Origin: Treponema sp. UBA792
GTDB taxonomy: Bacteria; Spirochaetota; Spirochaetia; Treponematales; Treponemataceae
Direction: 5' to 3'
Length of the DNA: 64,000 bases
NCBI GenBank assembly: GCA_002296965.1
Contig: DBIW01000020.1
Location: 1 to 64,000, forward strand
The position numbers were made by a program, and so were the translations under genes. Below, piece by piece: positions 43,662 to 53,252 of this stretch. Each line of letters opens with the position of its first letter. Position 1 is the stretch's first letter. A model generated the notes under the pieces. That model was not told where the DNA came from, searched no databases, and saw nothing but the letters and a program-made list of their open reading frames with translations.

Positions 43662-45485
43662 TCACCGCGTGACCAGCGAGATATTTCCGCATGAAAGCCC
43701 CCACTTTCCGCCCGCAAAATCATCGAACATGACCGCCACATCCTCAAACGCGAGCCCGCCCGTGCGCCTTATGTACGCGGACAGTTCCGGCTCAGCCCGC
43801 ATCACCGATCCGCGGCCCGCAAGATGAACGAAATATGCGGCGGCCTCGGATGACGGCTGCTGCATTATATAGGCCATGAATTCATTGTGCATGAGATACG
43901 TGTCGTTTATGTCATATCCGAGCGACGGCTGCGAGACAAAATAGCGGATGAGGAACGAGAGCGACGTCTGATCCATCGTATAATACGCGGCCGCCGTGAA
44001 GTTCCGGAATTCCGCGTCCGTAAAGAAAAGGGCATGGAATCCCTCGTGCGCAAGAAGCCTGCTCCTGAGCCACGGCTCCGACGAGCGAGATATGGACACA
44101 ATTCCGCCGTTCCCCTCCCGGAAACCGTCACCGTCGGCGACTATTATTCCGTTGTCCAGAAGAATTTTCCGGAGCGTCTCCTCCTCCGGATTCAGGGTGA
44201 ATGTCTGCCTTTCCGCCGCGGAAAAGAAAAGGGCGAGAGAGCCGGCGCTGTAGTCGTGGGCATTGTATCCGTGCCGTCCGGCAAGCTCGCTGTTCGTGAG
44301 AAGCCGTCCGCGGAATCCGTCCTTTTCTATGAAATACGCAAGCCTTATAAAAAACCTGTCCTGAACCTGATAGTTCCTTGTGTCGAAGAATATTATTCCG
44401 GGAAAACGGTCCCATTCAAAAACCTCATAGTCGGCGGCGCGCCAGTTCTCCTGCCTCCATTTCAGGATGAGTCCGGGATCCGCCTTTACGGGAAACACGG
44501 CGCCGCCGGACGCAGGAACCGCAAGCCGGGAATCACCTCCGGACATCAGGACCGCGGACACTGAGGAGGAGGACGGCTCGGCGGAAATTCTTGAGAACGG
44601 AGATGACAGGGCGGATGACGGAACCGTGATGCAGTCCACGCCCGCCGTGTTCCTGAACGAGAGGAGCTCGCCTCCGGCAGAAATTTTTGTAAGCACGGTC
44701 TTCTCCGCGGAGGAATTTTCCCTAGAGGCGGAGAATTTTATCTGTATATCCGGCATGACGGCCGAGACTGTATTCTGCACAGGAAAGACAGACGGAGCGC
44801 CTGAAAAATCGGCGGAGGAGGCGGTGAAATCCACCGTGCCGCCGGACGCGGGACACCCGAAGAAAGGAATGTCGCCGCTCCGGTCAAAACCCAGAACCGC
44901 GGGCGCGGCGCACATTGAGATAAGAGAGAGCGCGGAGGAGGAACGCACATAGAAACCGGAGGGAACACTGCCGGCGGAGAATTTCTCCGTCCTTCCGAGC
45001 GCGAAAGACACGTCGAACACCGGAGTGTCCGAGACTGTAGTTCCGGACACGGCGGTTCTCTCTCCGCCAGAGAAACGGAATTTTCCCCTGCCGGAAAAAT
45101 CGCGTCCGTCAAGGAAACCGAATTCAAACGATGTGCCTGCGGACGGAATCTCCATGCGAAGGACAAGCGCGGCCGAGGAATTCCGTTCCGCGACCTCCGC
45201 GAAGAGACTTCTCTGACTTTCGGTGAACCGGTAGAAAATCTCGCCGCCCTTCTTCAGACGGGCATCCGCGGCGGCCGAATTCAGCGCGACAGGCGATGAT
45301 GTCTCCTCCGTACCGGCTCCGGCGAATTCCATCTCCAGACGGACACGTCCCCTAGTCATCATGACGGCGAACGATATGACAATCTCGGCCGCGAGAAGGC
45401 ACAGCAGCGCGATTATAACCGTCTTCTGGACTTTTGAAAGGACACTGAATTTTCCGTTGATGAATGAGACCAGCCTGTTTTTCAT
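43662..45485 (-). CDS. Membrane-anchored protein with HEXXH motif, putative metallopeptidase
   Basis: This 607-residue protein has one N-terminal membrane segment (about 23-45) and a large exported part of unknown fold (about 50-350). The C-terminal part carries LLAHEGFHALFF, an HEXXH zinc-binding motif (His480, Glu481, His484). About 50 residues on, MHNEFMAYIMQ supplies a Glu in a gluzincin-like setting as a possible third ligand. I do not recognise the family; the motif and its hydrophobic context make a metallopeptidase plausible. It diverges from the small gene at 45533; both have -10 boxes at leaderless distance. Confidence 0.65.
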   Translation of the reverse strand: MKNRLVSFINGKFSVLSKVQKTVIIALLCLLAAEIVISFAVMMTRGRVRLEMEFAGAGTEETSSPVALNSAAADARLKKGGEIFYRFTESQRSLFAEVAERNSSAALVLRMEIPSAGTSFEFGFLDGRDFSGRGKFRFSGGERTAVSGTTVSDTPVFDVSFALGRTEKFSAGSVPSGFYVRSSSALSLISMCAAPAVLGFDRSGDIPFFGCPASGGTVDFTASSADFSGAPSVFPVQNTVSAVMPDIQIKFSASRENSSAEKTVLTKISAGGELLSFRNTAGVDCITVPSSALSSPFSRISAEPSSSSVSAVLMSGGDSRLAVPASGGAVFPVKADPGLILKWRQENWRAADYEVFEWDRFPGIIFFDTRNYQVQDRFFIRLAYFIEKDGFRGRLLTNSELAGRHGYNAHDYSAGSLALFFSAAERQTFTLNPEEETLRKILLDNGIIVADGDGFREGNGGIVSISRSSEPWLRSRLLAHEGFHALFFTDAEFRNFTAAAYYTMDQTSLSFLIRYFVSQPSLGYDINDTYLMHNEFMAYIMQQPSSEAAAYFVHLAGRGSVMRAEPELSAYIRRTGGLAFEDVAVMFDDFAGGKWGLSCGNISLVTR

Positions 45486-45493
45486 ATCCGGAC

Positions 45494-45526
45494 ATTCTAT
45501 ACTATTTCGCGCCGAAAGACTATACT
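45494..45526. promoter_or_regulatory. Divergent pair of near-leaderless promoters
   Basis: On the minus strand TAGAAT (complement of 45494-45499) ends eight bases before the ATG at 45485. On the plus strand TATACT (45521-45526) ends six bases before the ATG at 45533. Only 47 bases separate the two start codons and no Shine-Dalgarno sequence is seen for either. Confidence 0.55.
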
Positions 45527-45532
45527 CTGCGC

Positions 45533-46009
45533 ATGGTGCTGATTCTCCATCCGTCCGATGAGCTTAAATTCATCAGGCTTCAGAAAAAAATAACTGCCTC
45601 ATTCAATGCCGACGGCTTCCGCGTCTATCCGGAAATTCCGCTGTGGACCGCCGTTCCGGACAAAGCCGCGGAAAAGCTGGCGGCCGGAAAAGCGCGGCTC
45701 GAAATCGGAGCGCCTGAGACCGACCGCAGCAAGGCCACAATCCGCTGTCCGGCGGAGATATGGACGGAGAGCGGAACGTACGGCGCGGAGCTTGTGCTGT
45801 GCAGGATGGAGTCCGTTCCCGATGACGCGGAGAAAAGGCTCATGCGCGCGCTCGGAGAAAATGCGGAGAAAAAAGAACCGCCGGAAACACCATGTTTTCC
45901 GGCGGTGATAAGAATATTCAGGCTTGCGGAGGAAATTCCTCTTCCGGCAGAGAATGCGCGCGCGCTGTCCGGCTCCGTCTGGAGAAAAAGCGGCAAGCCG
46001 CATTCGTGA
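45533..46009 (+). CDS. Hypothetical protein, 158 residues
   Basis: This protein begins MVLILHPSDELKFIRLQKK. I do not recognise a family; it looks soluble and mixed alpha/beta, and there is no signal or membrane segment. The start is set by a TATACT box ending six bases upstream. Its 3' part contains a hairpin that reads as a terminator on the other strand (45869-45906). Convergent with ilvN. Confidence 0.6.
   Translation: MVLILHPSDELKFIRLQKKITASFNADGFRVYPEIPLWTAVPDKAAEKLAAGKARLEIGAPETDRSKATIRCPAEIWTESGTYGAELVLCRMESVPDDAEKRLMRALGENAEKKEPPETPCFPAVIRIFRLAEEIPLPAENARALSGSVWRKSGKPHS
45869..45906 (-). terminator. Terminator-like hairpin inside the convergent reading frame
   Basis: On the minus strand, arms ACCGCCGGAAAACA and TGTTTCCGGCGGT (one-base bulge) are followed by TCTTTTTT. 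It lies about 130 bases after the ilvN stop, so it probably ends the thrA-aro-ilvN transcript even though it is inside the convergent gene at 45533-46009. Confidence 0.7.
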
Positions 46010-46037
46010 CGGCGAAACGCACGGAACCACCCACGGC

Positions 46038-46526
46038 TCACATCACGGTGGAGCCGCGGTCCATCGCCGTAAGTCCGGTCTTGACGTACTCAAGAATTCC
46101 GTAAGGCTCAAGCAGACGTATCAGGCTCTCGATCTTGTCCTCGCTGCCTGTCGCCTCGACTATGACCGAATCTATTCCAACATCGACTATGTGCGCACGG
46201 AAAATATCGCAGGTCTCGATTATCGTCCCGCGGTTCACGCCTTCCGCCCTCACCTTTATAAGCGCCGTCTCGCGCCGGCATGTAGTCTCAGGCTCGCATT
46301 TCTTGATCGCAATCACCTCGACCAGCTTTGAGAGCTGCTTCTGAATCTGGTCGAGTATGTACTCGTCGCCCCGGACGACAATCGTCATGCGCGAACGCCC
46401 CGGATCATGTGTCTCGCATACGGTGAGCGAGTCGATGTTGTATCCGCGGCGGCTGAACAGCCCCGAAACGCGGCTCAGGACTCCCGCGTGGTTTTCGACA
46501 AGGACTGAAAGTATGAATCTGTCCAT
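46038..46526 (-). CDS. ilvN: Acetolactate synthase small subunit-type ACT protein
   Basis: This 162-residue protein matches the regulatory subunit of acetohydroxyacid synthase. The N-terminal ACT domain has the valine-site pattern (LSVLVENHAGVLSRVSGLFSRRGYNIDSLTV), and the C-terminal domain is of normal length. IlvN activates the catalytic IlvB and gives feedback by branched-chain amino acids. IlvB is not in the window. It follows the aromatic fusion gene by 19 bases in an amino-acid operon headed by thrA; threonine is the precursor of isoleucine, which gives the grouping some logic. Confidence 0.93.
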   Translation of the reverse strand: MDRFILSVLVENHAGVLSRVSGLFSRRGYNIDSLTVCETHDPGRSRMTIVVRGDEYILDQIQKQLSKLVEVIAIKKCEPETTCRRETALIKVRAEGVNRGTIIETCDIFRAHIVDVGIDSVIVEATGSEDKIESLIRLLEPYGILEYVKTGLTAMDRGSTVM

Positions 46527-46545
46527 TCTGCAAATCCCCCTAAAA

Positions 46546-48507
46546 CTAGCTTTTTATTGTGTGCTCCGCCTCTGCATAGACACCGAGCAGACGCACGTCC
46601 TCGGCATAAGATTTCAGCCCGTCAAGAACTCCGCGCACATATTCCTCAGATTTCTGCTCGGCCCTGGAAAGTCCCGCGTCGGCATAGAACCAGTATCTCC
46701 ACGGTTTTCCCTCAATCGGCCTTGACTCAAGCCTGGTCAGGTTCATCCCGTTCTTCTGGAACACGCCGAGACAGTTGTACAGCGCGCCCGGCTCGTTCCT
46801 GACGGAGAAAACGAATGACGCCATGTTCACGCCGTTCGCGCTTGAGAAGAGGGACTCTGCGCCCCGCATCGACTGCTCCGACGCTATCACCAGAAAACGC
46901 GTGCAGTTCTGAGGATTGTCCTCAACATCGTCCCTCAGGACCTCAAGGTTGTAGTATCCGGCATTTACGCTTGATGCGATTGCGGCATTGGAGGCGGAAC
47001 CGGCGGATGCGACCGTCTCGGCTGCGGAGGCCGTTGACACAGCCTCTATCTTTGACCAGTCCGCGTGCTCCGAAAGAAAACGCGAGCACTGGGCAAATCC
47101 CTGCGGATGTGAATACACGCACTTTATGTCGGAAATTCCCGCGCCCCGCACACCGAGAAGGGAATGCTGGATTCTCAGCCTGACCGCCGCCGCTATCCTT
47201 ATGTCGGCAAAATCAGCAAGGTTGTCGTAGTTCTCGTAGACTGAACCGGCAAGGGTGTTCTCAATCGGGACCATCCCGAAATCGGCGCGGCCGTCAGCCA
47301 CAGCCTGAAAGATTCCGCGGAACGAGTCAACGGAAAGAGCCTCGGCATCCGTGTCGAAGCACCTCGTGACGGCCTGCTCGGCATACGCGCCGCGCTTTCC
47401 GCTGTATGCGCATACAATCTTCCTGCCTGCGGATTTGTCTCCTGAATTCAGAACCGGAATGTCATTGTTCCTGACATGGACGACCGACTTGTCAAGAACC
47501 GGCGCAAGCGCGCATATATCCATCATCAGCTTGTCGAACTGCTCCGGCAGCAGCGCCTGCGGACCGTCAGAAAGCGCCTTTTCAGGACAGTTGTGCACCT
47601 CCACTATGATTCCGTCCGCCCCGGCCGCGACAGCCGCAAGCGCCATCGGGGGAATCTTGTCCCTTATTCCGAGAGCATGGCTCGGATCGACGATTACCGG
47701 AAGATGCGTCATTCCCCTCAGCACAGGTACGGCGGAAAGATCAAGCGTGTTCCTGGTGGCCTTCTCGTAGGTTCTGATTCCGCGCTCGCAGAGTATGACC
47801 TTGTCGGTTCCGGACGAAAGCAGATACTCCGCCGACATAAGCCACTCCTCGATCGTCGCGCTGAGTCCGCGCTTCAGGATGACGGGCTTGTTCAGTTTTC
47901 CCAGTCTCTTCAGAAGCTCGAAATTCTGCATATTGCGCGCCCCGACCTGATAGACATCAACACCATGATTCTCCATCACGGGAAGATGCTCCGCGGCCAC
48001 AACCTCGGTCACGACAGGAAGCCCGAATTTATCCCCGGCCTCCTTCAGAAGGACAAGCCCCTCCTCGCCGAGTCCCTGGAACGAATACGGCGATGTCCTC
48101 GGCTTATACGCACCGCCGCGCAGCATACATGCGCCGGCCGCAGCCACGCTTTCCGCTATGCTCATCATCTGCTCACGGCTCTCCACCGCGCACGGGCCTG
48201 CGATGGACACAATCCTTTTTCCGCCGACACGCAGAATCTGGCCGCGGCTGTTCGGAATTCCGACAACCGTATCCTCAGGACGGAATTCGCGGCTGGCCAT
48301 CTTGTAGGGCTTGCTTATTGGAATTACCTCCGCGACTCCGGGAAGCGCCCGCACGTCAAGCGGATCCATCCGGAGTCGGCCCACGGCCGCGATTATGGTC
48401 TTTTCCTCGCCGTTTATAACATTCGTCCTGAAATCCCGCTGTCCGAGATAATCCGCAAGCTGTTTTTTCTCCTCATCCGTCGCATCGCTTCTGAGCACGA
48501 CTATCAT
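46546..48507 (-). CDS. Fused DAHP synthase and prephenate dehydratase
   Basis: This 653-residue protein joins the first step of the shikimate pathway with a step toward phenylalanine. Residues about 1-80 form a ferredoxin-like domain as in Thermotoga-type DAHP synthases; about 90-345 is the DAHP synthase barrel ([26 protein letters not shown]). Residues about 365-550 are prephenate dehydratase, with [10 protein letters not shown] and NCTRF, then an ACT domain with ESRP at about 565-640. Binding of phenylalanine at the ACT domain could regulate both activities. No chorismate mutase module is visible. It starts four bases after the thrA stop behind GGAGCG. Confidence 0.93.
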   Translation of the reverse strand: MIVVLRSDATDEEKKQLADYLGQRDFRTNVINGEEKTIIAAVGRLRMDPLDVRALPGVAEVIPISKPYKMASREFRPEDTVVGIPNSRGQILRVGGKRIVSIAGPCAVESREQMMSIAESVAAAGACMLRGGAYKPRTSPYSFQGLGEEGLVLLKEAGDKFGLPVVTEVVAAEHLPVMENHGVDVYQVGARNMQNFELLKRLGKLNKPVILKRGLSATIEEWLMSAEYLLSSGTDKVILCERGIRTYEKATRNTLDLSAVPVLRGMTHLPVIVDPSHALGIRDKIPPMALAAVAAGADGIIVEVHNCPEKALSDGPQALLPEQFDKLMMDICALAPVLDKSVVHVRNNDIPVLNSGDKSAGRKIVCAYSGKRGAYAEQAVTRCFDTDAEALSVDSFRGIFQAVADGRADFGMVPIENTLAGSVYENYDNLADFADIRIAAAVRLRIQHSLLGVRGAGISDIKCVYSHPQGFAQCSRFLSEHADWSKIEAVSTASAAETVASAGSASNAAIASSVNAGYYNLEVLRDDVEDNPQNCTRFLVIASEQSMRGAESLFSSANGVNMASFVFSVRNEPGALYNCLGVFQKNGMNLTRLESRPIEGKPWRYWFYADAGLSRAEQKSEEYVRGVLDGLKSYAEDVRLLGVYAEAEHTIKS

Positions 48508-48511
48508 AAAA

Positions 48512-51004
48512 CTAACGCTCCATGTTGAAACTTACAGTTCTCAAAACATCCCCGAAAACTCCCGCCGCTGTAACTCCGGCTCCGGCGCCGTAACCGCGGA
48601 CGGTGAGAGGAATCGGCGTGTAGCGCTCGGTGTGGAACACGAACGCATTCTCTCCGCCCTTAACGGCATAGAGGGGATCCGATTTCGTAACCTCAAGCAT
48701 TCCCACGCTGACCTTTCCGTCCTTTATCGACGCGCCCATTCTGAGAACCTTGTCCTCGGCCTTGAGCTTCTCTATTTTTTCCGCGAAATACGCGTCAACC
48801 TGAGGAAGCTTGGCAAGGAATTCGTCTACTGTTCCGGAGCTGTCGAATCCGTCCGGGAAAACCTTGTACATCGTTATGTCCTCAAGCTCCAGCTGATAAC
48901 CGGCCTCCCTAGCGATGATAAGAGCCTTTCGCGCCACGTCCATTCCGTTCAGGTCATCCCTCGGATCCGGCTCCGTATATCTGAGCTCCTTCGCCTCAAG
49001 CACGGCCCTGCTGAAAGGAACCCCCTCGTCAAGCTTTCCGAAAATATAGGAAAGCGAGCCGGACATTATTCCGCTGAATCCGGTCAGCCTGTCACCCGAC
49101 TTGAACAGATTCTGAAGCGTGTCGATGATCGGAAGTCCGGCGCCGACATTCGTCTCGTAGAGGAAACGCCTGTGCATACGGTTGGCCGTGCGTCTCAGCT
49201 CGTGGTAGAATTCCATGCTCATCGAGTTGGCGCGCTTGTTCGGGGTCGCGATCGACATTCCGGCATTCAGGATGTCAATATAACGCTCCGGAAGGTCATA
49301 GGAGGCCGTGCAGTCCACGAAAACAGGATTCAGCGGCTTTGTATCCCTGACAAATGCGAGGATGTCGTCGACGCTCGTGCGCATCTTCGCATTCTTGACG
49401 GCGTTCCTCCAGTCGGACAGATCCAGACCGTTCGCATCCATTATCATTCCGTCTATGGTCGAAATCGCCATGACCTTTATGTCTATGTTTTCCTTCAGGA
49501 GCTTGTCATGCTGATCCCTTATCTGGTCGAGCATCGTTCCGCCGATTGTTCCGGCTCCGAACGCGAACACTTCGACGGTCTGCGCGGTGTTGAAGAAGAA
49601 CCTGTGGACCGCCCGGACTGCCGTGTCTCCGTACTCACCGCTTATGACGCTTGATATGCAGCGTTCGGAGGAGCCCTGCGCTATCGCAAGGATGTTTATG
49701 TCCTGCGAGGCCAGCGCGTCAAAGAATTTTCCGGCGATTCCGCGGTTTCTTATCATGCCGTCGCCCACGACAGAGACGGCGGCGCAGTTATTGCACACCT
49801 CGACGGGATTTATAAGGCTCTCCCTTATCTCAAGCTCGAATTCCGCGGAAAGCGCGTCCCTGACCCTGTCCGCCTCGACGTCGCGAACACAGAACGACAC
49901 CGTGAATTCGGACGATGACTGCGTTATCAGGAGAACTGAAATTCCGGCCGCGGTGACGGCTGAGAAAATCCGGCTGGCCATTCCCGTACGTCCGCGCATT
50001 CCGGTGCCGCTGACGCTCACGAGCGCCACATCCTTCAGGCATGAGATTCCGCAGATCGAGCTCTTCCGCCCGCCCGCGAACGGCCCCTTTCCTATACGGG
50101 AGCCTCTGGCCGACGGATTGTGGGAATTCAGGCTCCATGCCTCGATTCCCTTCGCCTGAAGAGGGGCGAGCGTCTTGGGATGCAGAACCTTGGAGCCGAA
50201 AAACGAAAGCTCCATCGCCTCCTCGTAGCTCATGTCGTCCACAAGAATGGCATCCTTGACCACACGCGGATCGGCGGTGAAGACCCCGTCCACATCCGTC
50301 CAGAATTCAACGCGCCTGACTCCGAGCGAGGCGCCTATTATCGCGGCCGAAAAATCGGATCCGTTGCGTCCGAGAAGACCCATGACCGGGCGGCAGCCGG
50401 TTCCGCCGCTCCAGGAGCAGATGAATCCGGGAAAAACAAGAATGCGCGTCTGGTTCCGGTTCTCGCCGTCACGGAACGGAAGACAGGCCTCGGCGCATTT
50501 GGCGTAGTCGGGATCCCCCTCAAGATGATTTCCTGTCGTAAAGATGAATTTCCTTGAGTCCAGCATGATTACGCTCTGGTTCTTCGCCCGGAGCACGGCC
50601 TCCATGATCGGAGCCGACATCAGCTCTCCCATTCCCATTATGCGGCAGTAGACTGTGTCCGGGCACTCGCCGAACGACACGCAGCCTGCGAGCAGCTTCT
50701 CAAGCTCCTGGAAATTCGGAAGAATCTGCTCCATCACCTTCTCCGCGTTGAATCCGGGGAGCTTCGACTGAATCTCAAGGCAGATCTCATTGTGCACGGA
50801 ACGCAATCCGCTGACAATCCTTTCCGGATCCGAACCGGCGACGCACGCGTCCACCGCATCCTGAAGACTGTTGGAGACTCCGGCGACAGCTGAAACCACA
50901 ACACTAAGCCTGTCCTGCTCCGCGCGTCCGATTATTATATCCGCGGAGGAAAGAATACGGCGGGCATTCTGCATGGATGTTCCGCCAAATTTCAATGTAA
51001 GCAT
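48512..51004 (-). CDS. thrA: Bifunctional aspartokinase / homoserine dehydrogenase
   Basis: This protein of about 830 residues fuses aspartokinase and homoserine dehydrogenase, two steps toward threonine and methionine. The kinase domain begins KFGGTSM and has FPGF and FWTDVDGVFTADPR; two ACT domains follow (about 300-450). The dehydrogenase domain begins at about 460 (VFAFGAGTIGGTMLDQI) and contains the conserved ANKRANS and the GIMSGSLSYIF stretch. The start at 51004 lies behind AAGGACGG; the frame runs up to 51109, but the added residues are not family-like. Threonine feedback is expected from the ACT domains. It heads the amino-acid operon. Confidence 0.95.
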   Translation of the reverse strand: MLTLKFGGTSMQNARRILSSADIIIGRAEQDRLSVVVSAVAGVSNSLQDAVDACVAGSDPERIVSGLRSVHNEICLEIQSKLPGFNAEKVMEQILPNFQELEKLLAGCVSFGECPDTVYCRIMGMGELMSAPIMEAVLRAKNQSVIMLDSRKFIFTTGNHLEGDPDYAKCAEACLPFRDGENRNQTRILVFPGFICSWSGGTGCRPVMGLLGRNGSDFSAAIIGASLGVRRVEFWTDVDGVFTADPRVVKDAILVDDMSYEEAMELSFFGSKVLHPKTLAPLQAKGIEAWSLNSHNPSARGSRIGKGPFAGGRKSSICGISCLKDVALVSVSGTGMRGRTGMASRIFSAVTAAGISVLLITQSSSEFTVSFCVRDVEADRVRDALSAEFELEIRESLINPVEVCNNCAAVSVVGDGMIRNRGIAGKFFDALASQDINILAIAQGSSERCISSVISGEYGDTAVRAVHRFFFNTAQTVEVFAFGAGTIGGTMLDQIRDQHDKLLKENIDIKVMAISTIDGMIMDANGLDLSDWRNAVKNAKMRTSVDDILAFVRDTKPLNPVFVDCTASYDLPERYIDILNAGMSIATPNKRANSMSMEFYHELRRTANRMHRRFLYETNVGAGLPIIDTLQNLFKSGDRLTGFSGIMSGSLSYIFGKLDEGVPFSRAVLEAKELRYTEPDPRDDLNGMDVARKALIIAREAGYQLELEDITMYKVFPDGFDSSGTVDEFLAKLPQVDAYFAEKIEKLKAEDKVLRMGASIKDGKVSVGMLEVTKSDPLYAVKGGENAFVFHTERYTPIPLTVRGYGAGAGVTAAGVFGDVLRTVSFNMER

Positions 51005-51230
51005 TTTACCGTCCTTGGGCCTTCTACGGCCGGAAATTCCAACAATACCATCACCATCGGGACTGTTGATTCCGGACATTTTATAGAAAATCATGCCTGA
51101 ATTCAACACGGACGGCGCAGCCTCCGGAAATCAGAGCGGCCGGATGTTGTCTTGAACAAAAAAAATATTTTCTCTATTATCTGTACTGTATTTTAAAAAG
51201 TGCGGATGCGGAAACTGTTTATCTAATCTT

Positions 51231-51273
51231 TATAATAAATGGAGCTCTGACAGCCTCATCCAGGGAGCTGTCA
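51231..51273 (+). promoter_or_regulatory. -10 box and hairpin in the leader of the second chemoreceptor gene
   Basis: TATAAT (51231-51236) is followed by perfect eight-base arms CTGACAGC and GCTGTCAG (51247-51254 and 51266-51273). An AGGGAG partly overlaps the second arm, 19 bases before the ATG at 51287, further than usual. The hairpin could control access to it. No -35 box is clear. Confidence 0.4.
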
Positions 51274-51286
51274 GCGTAAAAACAGA

Positions 51287-53161
51287 ATGGACAGTCAGAT
51301 TGACAAAAATCTACCCGCAGTAACAGTGTTCTCACTCTATGCGACATCTATCTTCCCGTTCGTGCTCGGTCCGGTTCTCATGATGGCCGGAGGAATACTG
51401 TCCGGCGCTGAGGTGGCGGCATCCTTGTCGGCGCCGCTGAGCATCGTGGCGCACCTGATGGCGGTAATCGCGCCGACGGCATTCATGATCATGATCAAGG
51501 GCAGGCTGAATTCCTATGACGGCAGCGAGGAGAGCATCAGGTCGCTGAACGACTTCGTCACAAAGTCAAACAGAATTCTCCTGCTGTACAACATCGTCCT
51601 CGCATTCGTGATTCCGCTCAGCATAGCGCAGGGAATCAAGTCGAACAACATGGAATTCGCCATGTTCAACGGAAATTCGCCTATTTTCTCGCTCACCATG
51701 ATTTACGCCGGACTGATAATGCTCTTTTCGATAAGCTTCTACACGCTCTACATCTCATCGCTTGAGCACATGCTGTGGTGGCTTCCGTTCGACAAGAGGA
51801 ACACGACGTCATCGAACACGGAGCGCTTCATCATCATGACCACGGTCAACGTAATCGGAAACGGAACGCTGACGCTCGGCACACTCTCCGTTCCCGGAAT
51901 TTCATCTGGCGACACCTACCACAACTTCCTGCCTACGCTCCTCATAATAATGGTCATAGCGATTGCGGCGATCGCCATAACGACAATCACGAACACGCTC
52001 GACCTCAAGAAGAACATAGACCCGATAAATGACGTGATCTACGGGCTGGCGCACAGGGACTACACGTCCGAGCCGCTCAAAATCATAACGCGCAACGAGC
52101 TGGGACTTCTCACGAACAACATAAACCGCTCGTTCAACCTGATGAAGACCATGTTCTCGGAGCTGGCGGGCGGAGTGGAAAGCACGCTGACAGTCTCCAA
52201 CAACCTTGTGAACAACATCCATGAGTCCACAGGCTCGCTCAAGGACATAAAGCAGACGATAAGCACGGTCAAGGACGAGATGAACAACCAGTCCGCCGGA
52301 GTCGAGGAGGCGAACGCCACCGCAGCGCAGATAATCGACAGGATCAGAAACCTGAACCAGGAGATCGAGAACCAGTCGGCCGCCATCACCGAATCATCCG
52401 CGGCGATCGAGGAGATGGTCGCGAACGTGGCCAGCGTATCGTCGATCCTTGAGAAGAACACGAGCACGGTGAAGGACCTCAAGACCGCATCCGATGAGGG
52501 CCGCAACCGCGTTCAGAATGCCGTCGACATGGCGGAGCGCGTTCTCTCGCAGTCGGCGAGCCTGCTTGAGGCCAGCAAGTCGATCCAGACAATCGCAAGC
52601 CAGACAAGCCTTCTCGCCATGAATGCGGCGATTGAGTCCGCACATGCCGGAGAGGCCGGAAAAGGATTCGCCGTAGTCGCCGACGAGATCAGAAAGCTCG
52701 CGGAGCAGTCCGACAAGCAGTCAAAATCAATAGAGGTAAGCCTGAAATCGCTTTCCGAGGCGATCTCGACCGTATCGCAGAACACGAAGGAAGTGCAGCA
52801 GCAGTTCAACGTCATCTACGACCTCTCTGAAAAGGTCAAGGAGCAGGAGCTGGTCATCTCCAACGCGATGGCGGAGCAGACATCCGGAAACCAGCAGGTT
52901 CTTGACGGAATCCGCTCAATAAACAGCTCAACCACGACCGTCCGCGACGGAGCGCAGGAGATGATGCAGGGCGGCGAGCAGATTGTCGAGGAGATGCAGA
53001 TTCTGAGCAAGACCACGCAGACAACGAACGACAACATGAATTCGATAAAGCAGGTGGTGAACCAGATAGCTGACCTGATGACGACCACGACCGTGCACGT
53101 CGAGGACAACAGCTCAAACGTCGGAAAACTCCACGACGAGATGAGCCAGTTCAAATTCTGA
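51287..53161 (+). CDS. Methyl-accepting chemotaxis protein with multi-spanning N-terminus (paralogue)
   Basis: This 624-residue protein has the same layout as the receptor at 31001-32896: about six membrane segments (roughly 12-250), no periplasmic ligand domain, then a HAMP-like linker and a coiled-coil signalling domain. The tip reads [21 protein letters not shown] and [16 protein letters not shown]. The two receptors are clearly related along the whole length but differ in the membrane part, so they may sense different cues. No C-terminal CheR pentapeptide is visible. A hairpin in the leader may affect translation. Confidence 0.93.
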   Translation: MDSQIDKNLPAVTVFSLYATSIFPFVLGPVLMMAGGILSGAEVAASLSAPLSIVAHLMAVIAPTAFMIMIKGRLNSYDGSEESIRSLNDFVTKSNRILLLYNIVLAFVIPLSIAQGIKSNNMEFAMFNGNSPIFSLTMIYAGLIMLFSISFYTLYISSLEHMLWWLPFDKRNTTSSNTERFIIMTTVNVIGNGTLTLGTLSVPGISSGDTYHNFLPTLLIIMVIAIAAIAITTITNTLDLKKNIDPINDVIYGLAHRDYTSEPLKIITRNELGLLTNNINRSFNLMKTMFSELAGGVESTLTVSNNLVNNIHESTGSLKDIKQTISTVKDEMNNQSAGVEEANATAAQIIDRIRNLNQEIENQSAAITESSAAIEEMVANVASVSSILEKNTSTVKDLKTASDEGRNRVQNAVDMAERVLSQSASLLEASKSIQTIASQTSLLAMNAAIESAHAGEAGKGFAVVADEIRKLAEQSDKQSKSIEVSLKSLSEAISTVSQNTKEVQQQFNVIYDLSEKVKEQELVISNAMAEQTSGNQQVLDGIRSINSSTTTVRDGAQEMMQGGEQIVEEMQILSKTTQTTNDNMNSIKQVVNQIADLMTTTTVHVEDNSSNVGKLHDEMSQFKF

Positions 53162-53175
53162 CGCTCTCTGCGGAA

Positions 53176-53226
53176 AAAAAAGGCTGCTCCAGGAAGTTCG
53201 ACTGAAACCTCCGGGGCAGCCTTTTT
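53176..53226. terminator. Bidirectional intrinsic terminator
   Basis: Arms AAAAAGGCTGCTCC and GGGGCAGCCTTTTT (one wobble) enclose a loop of about 21 bases. T-runs follow the stem on both strands, so it can end both the chemoreceptor gene and the convergent glycosyltransferase gene. Confidence 0.85.
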
Positions 53227-53252
53227 AATGCCTTCAGATATTGCCGGTCACG

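Noticed and set aside
51005..51109. Amino-acid leader peptide or attenuator before thrA
   Set aside because: The region has no run of Thr or Ile codons and no terminator hairpin with a T-run; only short inverted repeats are present.
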